Below are positions 44,815 through 53,814 of a stretch of DNA of 64,000 nt, one piece after another (positions within the stretch are counted from its first letter, which is position 1; every line of letters begins with the position of its first letter). The DNA is taken from positions 1 through 64,000 of the forward strand of contig JAYUKX010000212.1 of NCBI GenBank assembly GCA_043764095.1, in the 5' to 3' direction. The notes beneath the pieces were generated by a model. The model was given only the letters and a program-made list of their open reading frames with translations. It ran no database searches and was not told the origin of the DNA. The translations under genes were made by a program, and so were the position numbers. Source of the DNA: M3007 sp043764095 (GTDB lineage: Bacteria > Bacteroidota > Bacteroidia > Chitinophagales > Saprospiraceae).

Positions 44815-45310
44815 GTAGCCACTAAGGAACGGTGTCGAAATAAAGGTACAATTGCCCCCCACCCCCTATTTTCTATTGTTTCACTTAAATAGGTAGGCTA
44901 TTCGCGCGAAAAAAAAGAAAATTGGAAGCCTGAATTTGTGCCTTTATTCCAATACCGTTCTTTAAAGCCAACTTATTAACCATAAATCCCATTTACAAGA
45001 CAAATACTTATAAATGGACTGACTACACTGAAAGCAATAAAAGCGGACTTAAATCAATATTCTGGATTAAATACGTCATAAATATAGATAAGTGCTTGGC
45101 CCCAATTTAGATCAATACAATATTTACGAAGTTAAGATTAAATACAAATAAAATAATAGTTGATGGTGGTTTTGGACCAAACAACAAGGCGTTCAGATTA
45201 TTATGTAAAGTAAATTATCATTGCTGTCACTTATAATACCTTATTAAAAAAGCAATGAAATAAAGTATATATAAAATGTTCACAAAAGTACTTTGGATCA
45301 GATGTTAGCC

Positions 45311-45391
45311 CATGATAAATCAACCCAAATACATGACAATTCTACCCCAAACAACTATTTTTTATCAAAACACATGACAATTCTACCCAAA
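45311..45391 (+). promoter_or_regulatory. Three helically phased direct repeats, candidate AraC-type operator
   Basis: A 19-bp motif of the form CATGAYAAWTCWACCC plus AAA occurs at 45311, 45332 and 45373. Copy 3 and copy 1 agree at 16 of 19 positions. Copies 2 and 3 share ACATGACAATTCTACCC exactly. The spacings are 21 and 41 bp, about two and four helical turns, so all copies face the same side of the DNA. Direct half-sites 21 bp apart are the classical AraC arrangement, and the gene just downstream encodes an AraC-type DNA-binding domain. The last copy ends 24 bases before the -7 box. Confidence 0.6.
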
Positions 45392-45415
45392 CACCGATTT
45401 TTGGATAAAATGTAA

Positions 45416-45423
45416 TATTTTTG
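45416..45423 (+). promoter_or_regulatory. -7 element of the hybrid two-component regulator gene
   Basis: TATTTTTG matches TAnnTTTG, 30 bases before the GTG start. There is no well-placed -33 TTG, which fits a promoter that needs an activator bound upstream (inference). Confidence 0.4.
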
Positions 45424-45453
45424 CGAGCATTTAACCAAATGTAGATATCATTT

Positions 45454-48400
45454 GTGAAAAGACTAATTCATCTTTTTTTATTTACCCTCCACTTTGGCTT
45501 TTGCTACGCCCAGACTGACTACCTGTTGGAGTCAATAACAGTTGCTGACGGGCTGTCACAAGGGTTTATCCACGCTATCCTCGAAGACAGCCGGGGGTAT
45601 AAATGGTTCGGCACATTCAATGGGCTCAATCGTTACGATGGCTACCAAGTCAAGCAGTTTATCCCAGATAATTCGACAAATTGGTCTATAAAAGCCAATT
45701 ATATATATTGTATTAAAGAAGATGAGTACGGTTTACTTTGGCTCGGTACTGACAAAGGATTGGTTGTCATGGATCCCTATTCAGAACGTTTTGTTCATTT
45801 GACAGATATTGATCCTAGATTTCCTGTTAATGATGTGGTTTGGATAGATGTTAGTGCGGGTCGAATTTGGATTTCAGATCGACTAAAAATGATTGCAAGT
45901 AATGTCCAAAGTCAAATTTATTCCATAACATCAATACCTGGACTAGCGCATTTGATTCAGGAGAACAAACTTTCATCCAGTATTTTTAACCTACAATTCA
46001 TTGATATTCCACCTGGTTTTAAAGGACCAGCAATGTGGGTACACGTCCCGAATAGTAAGCATTCGGATATTTTTTTTATTGACCAATTGGATCAACTGGG
46101 TAAAATCAATCCGATTACACTGCAAGCAACAGGTGCAGATCCGCGTTTGATTGACTACCCACACGTGGGGCCATACGGTCTGTTATATTGTTCTGAGGGT
46201 AAAACAGGGCGCCTTTTCCAACTACTGGATGACACTATAAATAAGTACAAAATAAAGTGTTTGTCAGAATTTATACACCCACCTAGCCAAATGCCGCTAC
46301 TTTATTTTCCAGGTAGCCCCGAACTGTACCAACTGGATACCGCAATATCTTCGAAAATAAATATTGCCCAAGATTTCATTAGTGTTTTACGCCAATATAA
46401 ACCATTCTTCACCTTAGACCAGCCCATATCCGCCTCTAGTATTATTGATCGAAATGAAAATATTTGGCTGGGTACTATTGGGTTTGGTGTACGGAAGTTG
46501 AGGCCTAAAAAGGTTAGTTTTAAACAGTATTTATCAAAAATAGGCCCCTATAATTTTAATATCTTACCTGATGGGTGGATTTGGCCAGGTCGGGATGTTC
46601 CATTTAAAGTATTCCATCCTCAAACAGGCAAAGAAAAACTCGCACCTTGGGGGTATTGGAATGGAAAAAATAATCGTATTTTCAACTTACTTATTACTCG
46701 AACAGGCGATTGGTGGCTACCAAATTGTAAAAACGATCAACTATTCATCAAAAAAAAGGAGCATCATACGGGTCAGTGGAAAGAAATACCCGTTGAATTA
46801 CCCTACTTAGATAGTGGCACCATTCCTATATTTGAAGATAAAAATGCTAATGTTTGGATCAGTGCTATCAATGGTAAAATTGCACGTATCCGCCCGATGG
46901 ACAACCAAATAGAATATTGGTCATTTAATGCTGATTTCCCACAACTACAGCAAGGATCTGTGCTACAAAGTAGTTGTATTGTGGAGGATACACAAGGCAT
47001 CTTATGGCTTGGTTCTAATCAAGGACTTGTTCGGATAGAGCATCCAGACGCAACTCCAATATTCACGGTTTGGCATAATTACAGCCCTAAAGGTGCATTA
47101 TTCAAAAACGAGCGCATCACGAGCATCTGCCCAGACCCAAACCAACAACACTTGATTTGGATTGGTACTTTCGGTGGCGGACTACATTGCTTTGATAGTC
47201 AAAGAGAAATCACAGCAATATATAATGAAAATGATGGCTTGGCCAATAATGTAATCTATGGCGTGCTGCCGGATACTTTTGGATACCTTTGGTTAAGTAC
47301 CAATCGGGGGCTTTCGAGGTTTGATCGACAAAGTAGAACATTTTACAACTTATCATCGGACGACAAAAGGCTGGGTACCGAATTTAATACTGATGCATTT
47401 CGACTATTGCCATCCGGGGAACTTGCCTTTGGTGGGCTGAATGGACTATTTTTGGTTCGTCCGCTTCAGGAAAAGCAGGATAAACAAGCCAATATAGTCG
47501 CCATCACAGCAATAAAAATCAATGGCAACTTAGTAAATCCCGCTGTTGAAGCCTCATTTATACATTATACCAACCAAAATGAGGTATCATTGATCCTTCC
47601 TTTTAATAAGAACAGCATTACTTTTGAATTTACGGCACTCCAAACCAGTAATCCTGCCTCGGCAAATTTTCGATATCGACTACTAGGTCTTGATCCACAA
47701 TGGATCAATGCAGGATCACAACGTACCGCTAATTTCACATTGATCCCCCCAGGACAATATACTCTTGAAATACAAAGTGTCAACGCCAAAGAAAACTGGG
47801 AAAAAGCACCAATTACTAAACTTTTCGTAACCATAACCCCTCCTTGGTACCGCAGTTGGTACGCATGGTTATTCTATATAGGAGTTATTATCGGCTTATT
47901 GTACGCGTACATACGCTACGAACGAAGATATCTTGCATTGAAATACACGGAAAATACACGGCGTATAGAAATTGAACGACTCAAATGTTTAGATGATTTC
48001 AAAAATCGTTTTTTTGGCTCTATTTCCCATGAATTTAAAACGCCTCTGACGATTATTCTAGGCCATGCTAAGCGTTTAACCACTAATAATGGTCAACAAG
48101 ATATTAGCCAACACGCAGAAGCAATATTGCACCAAGGCCAAAGTATGCTCGAAATGGTTAGCCAAATGGTGGATTTCACCAAATTGGACAATGAAAATAT
48201 TCAACTGAACTGGCAAAATGGGAACATAACGGACTATCTTCGTTACCTCGTAGAATCACTTCGGGCGTTAGCCAATTTTAAAAACATCCAACTTGATGTA
48301 CTCAGTGCAGTTTCTCATCTACGGATGGACTTTGATCCCTTGCGCCTAAAATATATCACCAATAATCTTTTGAGCAATGCCATACGCCATACGCCTACGG

Positions 48401-49551
48401 GTGGAAAGGTGCGCGTATCCATCCAATTGGAGCAACCGGAACAACTAGCCATTACCGTAACCGATACAGGTGAAGGTATTGCACCAGAAGAACTCCCTTT
48501 TATTTTTGATAGATATTTTCAAGGGTCTTCTAACGTTAAACAGGATGAACCACAGTTCGGTATTGGCCTTACGTTTGTAAAAGACTTGGTGAAGTTATTT
48601 GGTGGCACAATATCCGTTATTAGCACAGTGGGTGAAGGCACTCAATTTATGATATTATTACCGATCAAACAGGAGGCAGCACCTGCAAACACACCGCTTC
48701 TTGCTCCTATTCAAGAAAATATTTACCAAAAAACACCAATCAATACTGCTTCTAAAAACAAACCCTTATTGCTTATCGTTGAAGACAATGTATTCATCTC
48801 CAATTACTTACGCAATACACTTGCCCCTCATTTCCAGTTAGAGTTTGCTATTGATGGTAATGCTGGATACGAATCAGCGCTGAATCTAGTACCCGATCTT
48901 ATCCTTACCGATGTAATGATGCCCGGTATGGATGGTTACGAACTTACCCATAAACTCAAAAATGAGGTACCAACCAGTCATATACCGATTGTCATGCTGA
49001 GCGCTCGCTCCGGACTGTCGGATAGGATCATTGGGCAACAATCTGGTGCCAATGTTTATATTGGTAAACCATTTGATGAAGATGAATTAATCCTGACTTT
49101 AAATAATTTATTCCAATTACAACACCGTTGGCGTGAACGATATGCGCACTTATCTGCTCATCCAACTCAAAAAAACGCTTCTTTGCTCGTCAATATACCC
49201 GAGCAGGAGGCTACAACCATACAACAGACCGATGCTTTTATGTATCGACTGTATGGTATTTTTGAAGAAAAATACACGAATGAAGACTATGATCTACTAC
49301 AACTTTGCGTTGATATAGAAATGAGTAAATCTCAATTACAACGCAAACTCAATGCCTTGTCTGACCAATCGGCCATGCAATTATTGCGGCAATATCGACT
49401 GCAAAAAGCGTATAAAATCCTGTTAACAGACCCGAATAAAAATGTAAAAGAGGTTTGCTTTGAGGTGGGCTTTAAGGATGCATCTCATTTTTCACGTCTT
49501 TTTTCAAAAACATTTAATATCGCCCCTTCCGATGTAAAGAAATCCGAATAA
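45454..49551 (+). CDS. Hybrid two-component system regulator (HTCS): sensor, kinase, receiver and AraC domain
   Basis: A 1365-residue one-protein signalling system. Signal peptide, then a two-propeller sensor (about residues 25-700) with repeats such as EDEYGLLWLGTDKGL and EDTQGILWLGSNQGL, then a Y_Y_Y domain (about 705-790), a membrane helix near 800-820, a histidine-kinase H-box (ISHEFKTPLT, His859), ATPase boxes (DTGEGIAPEE, FGIGLTFVKDL), a receiver (LTDVMMPGMDG, Asp1153; conserved Lys in GKPF) and a C-terminal AraC-type helix-turn-helix (about 1260-1365). The start codon is GTG. Homologues sense oligosaccharides and activate polysaccharide-utilisation loci, but no SusC/SusD pair is adjacent here. 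Confidence 0.95.
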   Translation: MKRLIHLFLFTLHFGFCYAQTDYLLESITVADGLSQGFIHAILEDSRGYKWFGTFNGLNRYDGYQVKQFIPDNSTNWSIKANYIYCIKEDEYGLLWLGTDKGLVVMDPYSERFVHLTDIDPRFPVNDVVWIDVSAGRIWISDRLKMIASNVQSQIYSITSIPGLAHLIQENKLSSSIFNLQFIDIPPGFKGPAMWVHVPNSKHSDIFFIDQLDQLGKINPITLQATGADPRLIDYPHVGPYGLLYCSEGKTGRLFQLLDDTINKYKIKCLSEFIHPPSQMPLLYFPGSPELYQLDTAISSKINIAQDFISVLRQYKPFFTLDQPISASSIIDRNENIWLGTIGFGVRKLRPKKVSFKQYLSKIGPYNFNILPDGWIWPGRDVPFKVFHPQTGKEKLAPWGYWNGKNNRIFNLLITRTGDWWLPNCKNDQLFIKKKEHHTGQWKEIPVELPYLDSGTIPIFEDKNANVWISAINGKIARIRPMDNQIEYWSFNADFPQLQQGSVLQSSCIVEDTQGILWLGSNQGLVRIEHPDATPIFTVWHNYSPKGALFKNERITSICPDPNQQHLIWIGTFGGGLHCFDSQREITAIYNENDGLANNVIYGVLPDTFGYLWLSTNRGLSRFDRQSRTFYNLSSDDKRLGTEFNTDAFRLLPSGELAFGGLNGLFLVRPLQEKQDKQANIVAITAIKINGNLVNPAVEASFIHYTNQNEVSLILPFNKNSITFEFTALQTSNPASANFRYRLLGLDPQWINAGSQRTANFTLIPPGQYTLEIQSVNAKENWEKAPITKLFVTITPPWYRSWYAWLFYIGVIIGLLYAYIRYERRYLALKYTENTRRIEIERLKCLDDFKNRFFGSISHEFKTPLTIILGHAKRLTTNNGQQDISQHAEAILHQGQSMLEMVSQMVDFTKLDNENIQLNWQNGNITDYLRYLVESLRALANFKNIQLDVLSAVSHLRMDFDPLRLKYITNNLLSNAIRHTPTGGKVRVSIQLEQPEQLAITVTDTGEGIAPEELPFIFDRYFQGSSNVKQDEPQFGIGLTFVKDLVKLFGGTISVISTVGEGTQFMILLPIKQEAAPANTPLLAPIQENIYQKTPINTASKNKPLLLIVEDNVFISNYLRNTLAPHFQLEFAIDGNAGYESALNLVPDLILTDVMMPGMDGYELTHKLKNEVPTSHIPIVMLSARSGLSDRIIGQQSGANVYIGKPFDEDELILTLNNLFQLQHRWRERYAHLSAHPTQKNASLLVNIPEQEATTIQQTDAFMYRLYGIFEEKYTNEDYDLLQLCVDIEMSKSQLQRKLNALSDQSAMQLLRQYRLQKAYKILLTDPNKNVKEVCFEVGFKDASHFSRLFSKTFNIAPSDVKKSE

Positions 49552-49554
49552 TTT

Positions 49555-50664
49555 CTACCGCATTGAAAAATGAAAACCCAATTCTTTTTTTAATTCATCG
49601 GGCAATTCGGGCAATTCAGATCGAGGAATCAAAAGCGTAGAAATATTGTGCAAATCCGTAAAAATTTGATGTTTTACGGCCGTTCCATGCAGGTAATCAT
49701 AGCCGGAGGATCCACCTGTGCCAATTTTTCGCCCCAGCATACGCAGTACCATTTGAGAGTGTCGGTATCGCCATGTAGTGAGGTGTTCGTCAATATCGAT
49801 CAAACTCATCAGTAAGTTAAATGGCAGGTGCAAAATCGGTTCATCGCGGTAAAGATTAATTAAAAGCGCAGCAATTGTAGCATTATAAGATAATCGTAAA
49901 CTACCCTCTTCGCGCATGGCCTCGTGTTTGGCTGGGTCCAGCACCGATTGAAAATAAGTATCCGTTCCTCCCAACATTTTGAGGCGCATTTCGCGTTCGT
50001 GTTCATTCAAATATTCCGAAGAGCGTATTGCATCGGCTTCTTTGGTGAGCATTTTTTGAACGGCAGCCTGATAATGCTCCAAAAAACGGAACTCCCCAAA
50101 TTGTAAAAAAGGGGTACGTTCGAGCCAATCTTCTACCAGTTCGAACATAGATCGGCGGCTGGCCAAATCGCTTAGTTCTTTTTGCTGATCTTCTGGGAAA
50201 ACCGATGAATAGGCTACATTATTATAGGTCATTCTGCCTTTTTCGGGCAATCCTAACATGGCCTCTACCTTTCGAAATTGAAAACTTTGAAAACCTGATG
50301 CCGGAAAAAGGTAATTCCGAAAATCTAAAAAATCCAGTGGTGTCATTGTTTCTAATACGTGAATTTGCTGGATCAAAAGTTTTAGGATTTCGACCACTCG
50401 ATCGAGCCTTGCAACAGCAGTACCTATATTGCGTTCGTCCACGTGGTTTTGCTCAAACATAACCCCTACCGATTCTACTTCGTGGATAATTTGTTTGAAC
50501 CACAATTCGTAGGCTTGGTGGATAATGATAAACAGCATTTCTTCATGGGCAGGCTTAGGCTCTACATCGCCACTCCTTAAGTGCTGTGCGTCAAGTATTT
50601 TATCCAATTGTAAATAACTGTGGTAGTGGATGGTGGCGTACTTTTTAGTACCTGAATTTTCCAT
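49555..50664 (-). CDS. kynA: Tryptophan 2,3-dioxygenase
   Basis: Haem enzyme that opens the indole ring of tryptophan to N-formylkynurenine. It has 369 residues. Active-site segments are present: EEMLFIIIHQAYELWFKQIIHE (substrate-site His), FQSFQFRKVEAMLG, the haem-ligand region TTWRYRHSQMVLRMLG and GTGGSSGYDYL. It is convergent with the regulator gene (3 bp between stops). No other kynurenine-pathway gene is in the window. The role may be catabolism or the start of NAD synthesis. Confidence 0.95.
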   Translation of the reverse strand: MENSGTKKYATIHYHSYLQLDKILDAQHLRSGDVEPKPAHEEMLFIIIHQAYELWFKQIIHEVESVGVMFEQNHVDERNIGTAVARLDRVVEILKLLIQQIHVLETMTPLDFLDFRNYLFPASGFQSFQFRKVEAMLGLPEKGRMTYNNVAYSSVFPEDQQKELSDLASRRSMFELVEDWLERTPFLQFGEFRFLEHYQAAVQKMLTKEADAIRSSEYLNEHEREMRLKMLGGTDTYFQSVLDPAKHEAMREEGSLRLSYNATIAALLINLYRDEPILHLPFNLLMSLIDIDEHLTTWRYRHSQMVLRMLGRKIGTGGSSGYDYLHGTAVKHQIFTDLHNISTLLIPRSELPELPDELKKELGFHFSMR

Positions 50665-50704
50665 GTGTTGTTGTTGAATAATTTAGTAAGGTATAAAGGC
50701 GGCT

Positions 50705-50712
50705 CAAAGGTA
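50705..50712 (-). promoter_or_regulatory. -7 element of the tryptophan dioxygenase gene
   Basis: On the minus strand this reads TACCTTTG, matching TAnnTTTG, about 40 bases upstream of the start codon. Confidence 0.45.
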
Positions 50713-50838
50713 GTTGAATGATTGGAATTTTGAGTGTTATCAGATTTTACAAAAAAAACTACAGGCGTTCAGGCAACCAATTCGACCTTTGTGGATATAT
50801 ACATTGTGAACCGTTTTTTCACGCTATCATTTTTGAAC

Positions 50839-51474
50839 ATGAATTTTTTAAGATTACTCGCATTGATGTTTATTTTCTCCATGGCTGCTTGCCAAAAGGA
50901 AAATATAAAAGATGTCACCGAAAATCCACCTGTATTTGTACCCGATACCATTTTACAGCATAATGCGGGTACATTTTCGATTGATAGTAGCCAACTTGCA
51001 GTTGACACAGCGTACTGCTTTGTACAATTAGGCTATGATTCTTTGGGCAACGTGTACAATGGTGGCTATGCATTGTTCACAGGATTAGATGCTTGGACAC
51101 CACTAATACTGAACTGGTTACCACCTACAACCACAGAAAATAAAATTCAGTTGGGAACCTATATCGGTTTGTCAGCATCGGTTATTTCGCCGATAACAGT
51201 AGAAATATTAAATAACTGGACACTTGAAGGCGAAGACCCTAATAACCTACCTTTTGGGGGTTTCTTGCCTACTGAAGATTACGACGCGATGGGTATTAGT
51301 ATTACAGTAAAGAACTTGGTTTATTCAGTAATCGTAGAAGATTTAGGTAATGGTGTTAAGCGCATCGTAGATCGTGGCATGGTGGAGTTGAGTGGCAATA
51401 TGGAAGGGATACAAGGAAATACAGTGCCAGTTTCGGGTAAATTCATTTGTTTTTTTGAGCGTATTGAAATGTAA
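50839..51474 (+). CDS. Hypothetical lipoprotein
   Basis: A 211-residue protein I do not recognise. The start MNFLRLLALMFIFSMAAC gives a lipoprotein signal with a good lipobox (SMAAC, Cys18). The body is beta-rich with a pattern of polar strands (FVQLGYDSLGNVYNGGYALF, GISITVKNLVYSVIVEDLG). It has its own AT-rich upstream region and is followed after about 100 bp by the ECF sigma gene on the same strand. Any functional tie to that cluster is unproven. A longer frame begins at 50734, but the signal peptide fixes this start. Confidence 0.75.
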   Translation: MNFLRLLALMFIFSMAACQKENIKDVTENPPVFVPDTILQHNAGTFSIDSSQLAVDTAYCFVQLGYDSLGNVYNGGYALFTGLDAWTPLILNWLPPTTTENKIQLGTYIGLSASVISPITVEILNNWTLEGEDPNNLPFGGFLPTEDYDAMGISITVKNLVYSVIVEDLGNGVKRIVDRGMVELSGNMEGIQGNTVPVSGKFICFFERIEM

Positions 51475-51571
51475 AAAAGCCCATTTATAGGGATAAGTAC
51501 AGTTGAAACGACTAATGCATTGGATCTGATTCCAAGAACATAAAATATATTTATATTATATTTAATAATTA

Positions 51572-52171
51572 ATGAAAATTGTCAGTATTTTTTCTAAATT
51601 TCGAGCAAAAGACCTTGATACGGTGATTGCAGGCTGCTTGTTAAAGGACGAGCAATGCCAGCAACTGCTGTTCAATAAATTTGCACCAAAAATACTGACA
51701 ACTTGTCGAAGATACGAGACGGCTTGGTTAGGCGCGGGCGATATTTTGCAGGAGACCTTTATTTTGGTTTTTGAAAAAATTGCTCAGTATGATGCCTCAA
51801 AATCGGCGATAGATACTTGGATCAATCGTATCGCTATCAATACCGCCCTCAAGGCTTTACGAAAAAAACAACCCGTATTGGAGGATATCGATTTGATTCC
51901 CGATATGGCAGACGATATAGCGGATGAAAATACAGCAATGGATGACATTTCGGAAGAGTACTTACTCGCTTTGATTCAGGCACTTCCAATTGGATATAGA
52001 ACGGTGTTTAATCTCTATGTTATAGACGGTTTTGGACACCAAGAAATTGCCGATACACTCGGTATTAGCCCACAAACCTCAAAATCTCAACTCTTCAAAG
52101 CCAAGGCTATGCTTCGACGTAACCTGACGACTGAAAAAAAAACACTTAAAGAACTAATATCTACAATTTGA
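51572..52171 (+). CDS. ECF RNA polymerase sigma factor
   Basis: A 199-residue extracytoplasmic-function sigma factor. Region 2 (about residues 20-95) includes AGDILQETFILVFEKIAQYD and TWINRIAINTALKALRKK. Region 4 (about 130-190) includes YRTVFNLYVIDGFGHQEIADTLGISPQTSKSQLFKAKAMLRR, with the YRTVFNLY start typical of Bacteroidota ECF factors. Region 3 is absent, as expected. The next gene, a membrane protein with a short cytoplasmic N-terminus, starts 5 bp after the stop and is the likely anti-sigma factor. Confidence 0.93.
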   Translation: MKIVSIFSKFRAKDLDTVIAGCLLKDEQCQQLLFNKFAPKILTTCRRYETAWLGAGDILQETFILVFEKIAQYDASKSAIDTWINRIAINTALKALRKKQPVLEDIDLIPDMADDIADENTAMDDISEEYLLALIQALPIGYRTVFNLYVIDGFGHQEIADTLGISPQTSKSQLFKAKAMLRRNLTTEKKTLKELISTI

Positions 52172-52176
52172 ATAAC

Positions 52177-53652
52177 ATGGATATTTTTGACGGTATAAAA
52201 AACAAGTTACAAGACTATGAATCGCCCTTAAATCAGGACGAGGTGTGGGCTGAATTGTTAGTGCAAAAACGAGCACGTGAACGATCCAAAAAGAAAAGGA
52301 TAATTTGGTTATTCTTGGGTTGTTTATTTGGTTTGGGCGGCATAGGATATTGGGTCGAACGTACGCAATGGAAGGAGCAGCCAATTGCTCAAAATAATCA
52401 TAAACCCTCCAATGGAATTGCGATAATTAGCGATAATTCGAGTAAAAAAGCATATAATAATAGTATGCCAGCCAATACGGCTTCGGATGCAAATCAAACT
52501 CATATTACGCACCAAAACCCAAAAAATACAGTAAAATTATTACCCAAACAAGCGTTTTTTAGTGATAAAAATAAGTTGATGCAAAAGGATTTCAGCACTT
52601 TAGGCATCGATCAAAACCGGAACACAACTCTGGCTAATGGTATGCAAACTATGCCAATTGACGCCTCGATCTCCCCATCTCAAAGTATGGAAAGGGACGT
52701 TCTTTTAGTTCCAACATTAGCAGAAAAGGCAGAAAATATAACCCTATCGACACAGCAAACAAACACAACGCCGGATAATACAACAACAGATGCTAAGGCG
52801 ATATACACTGATAAAAATCAACCTTTATCATTAGCAAAGTTACCATTCAAAATTAGCCCATTTGAAAAGAAAAGAGTGATTACGATGATGGCCTCCAAGC
52901 CAATGCCCAATAACAAGTCGAAACACCTTGAAGTATATGCAGGAAGTGGCCTTTTTTCGACTCAACAGCGTTTTAGCACTCAAGATAATATGAACAAAGA
53001 TTATATGGCGCTGCGCAATGAGACTGAAATAGATTTAGCCACTTTTGCTTTTGATGCTGGTATAAACTACTGGTTTTCAGACAAAAACTTTATCACCCTT
53101 GGTATCCAACGCAACCGTTGGTACGATCGCCTCAACTATACTTACCAGCAAACTAAAGATTATACCTACGAAAATATTCTATTACGCATCGTGAAGAACG
53201 AGCAGTTGGGAACACAAGAGGGGCAATATGGTGATACAGTAATAACAGGTACAGAAATCGTCAAAATGACCCACTATAACCGTTATGTATCTACCAATCT
53301 TCGGTTGTTGTTGGGGCGGCAAATATGGTCTCGAAAAAGTCTAAGTCTTGATTTGGCGGGTGGTATGGATTGGAGCGTTTTTGCAACGGCCAAAGGGAAT
53401 ATTGCAGCCCCTATATCAACAGGTGGTATTTTTGATTTACAAAATACGGGAGGAAATACGATTTATAAAAAGTCGTTGGGGATCGGTCTTTCAGGCACAA
53501 TGAGTATCAATTACCGATTGAACCAGCATTGGGCCATACAATTCCGGCCTTCTGCAACCTACTTTTTATCTGATGCAGCCAGAGCCAATGCATTTGCTGA
53601 AGCAAGATTTTATCGCTTTGGCGCAATGCTTGGGCTGCGTTATCGACTTTAA
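52177..53652 (+). CDS. Putative anti-sigma factor fused to a C-terminal outer-membrane-type beta-barrel
   Basis: A 491-residue protein with an unusual layout. Residues 1-37 are charged and cytoplasmic (DIFDGIKNKLQDYESPLNQDEVW, like the short anti-sigma-type N-termini next to Bacteroidota sigma factors). A membrane helix follows at about 38-58 (RIIWLFLGCLFGLGGIGYWV), then a long low-complexity Asn/Thr/Lys-rich linker (about 60-240). Residues about 245-491 alternate like a porin-type barrel and end in MLGLRYRL. One chain could therefore span inner membrane, periplasm and outer membrane. The start is ATG 52177; a TTG 9 bases earlier overlaps the sigma stop. Confidence 0.7.
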   Translation: MDIFDGIKNKLQDYESPLNQDEVWAELLVQKRARERSKKKRIIWLFLGCLFGLGGIGYWVERTQWKEQPIAQNNHKPSNGIAIISDNSSKKAYNNSMPANTASDANQTHITHQNPKNTVKLLPKQAFFSDKNKLMQKDFSTLGIDQNRNTTLANGMQTMPIDASISPSQSMERDVLLVPTLAEKAENITLSTQQTNTTPDNTTTDAKAIYTDKNQPLSLAKLPFKISPFEKKRVITMMASKPMPNNKSKHLEVYAGSGLFSTQQRFSTQDNMNKDYMALRNETEIDLATFAFDAGINYWFSDKNFITLGIQRNRWYDRLNYTYQQTKDYTYENILLRIVKNEQLGTQEGQYGDTVITGTEIVKMTHYNRYVSTNLRLLLGRQIWSRKSLSLDLAGGMDWSVFATAKGNIAAPISTGGIFDLQNTGGNTIYKKSLGIGLSGTMSINYRLNQHWAIQFRPSATYFLSDAARANAFAEARFYRFGAMLGLRYRL

Positions 53653-53814
53653 ATTAACCTAATTTTTTCGGCAAGCGTCGCATTTAAATATTTGCTGACG
53701 TATTAATAAACCTCCATGCCAGTCATGGAACAGTGCAATTATTGCCTATTCAAATACGTAAAAAACACTACTTAATATTCTCAATTTTTTTCAACACAAA
53801 AATTTACTACAACA

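Larger units (their letters stand above)
44385..45453. other. Long intergenic region upstream of the hybrid two-component regulator
   Basis: About 1.07 kb between divergent genes. It contains the FemAB-like promoter box (44480-44487), an uncertain small minus-strand frame (44587-44814), two C-rich tracts (44855-44866), about 400 bp of AT-rich sequence in which I see no gene, the phased direct repeats (45311-45391) and the regulator's promoter box (45416-45423). Confidence 0.6.

Noticed and set aside
45090..45109. Further degenerate copy of the MITE-end motif (AAGTGCTTGGCCCCAATTTA)
   Set aside because: Only about 15 of 20 positions match in AT-rich DNA and no partner end was found nearby; chance is likely.
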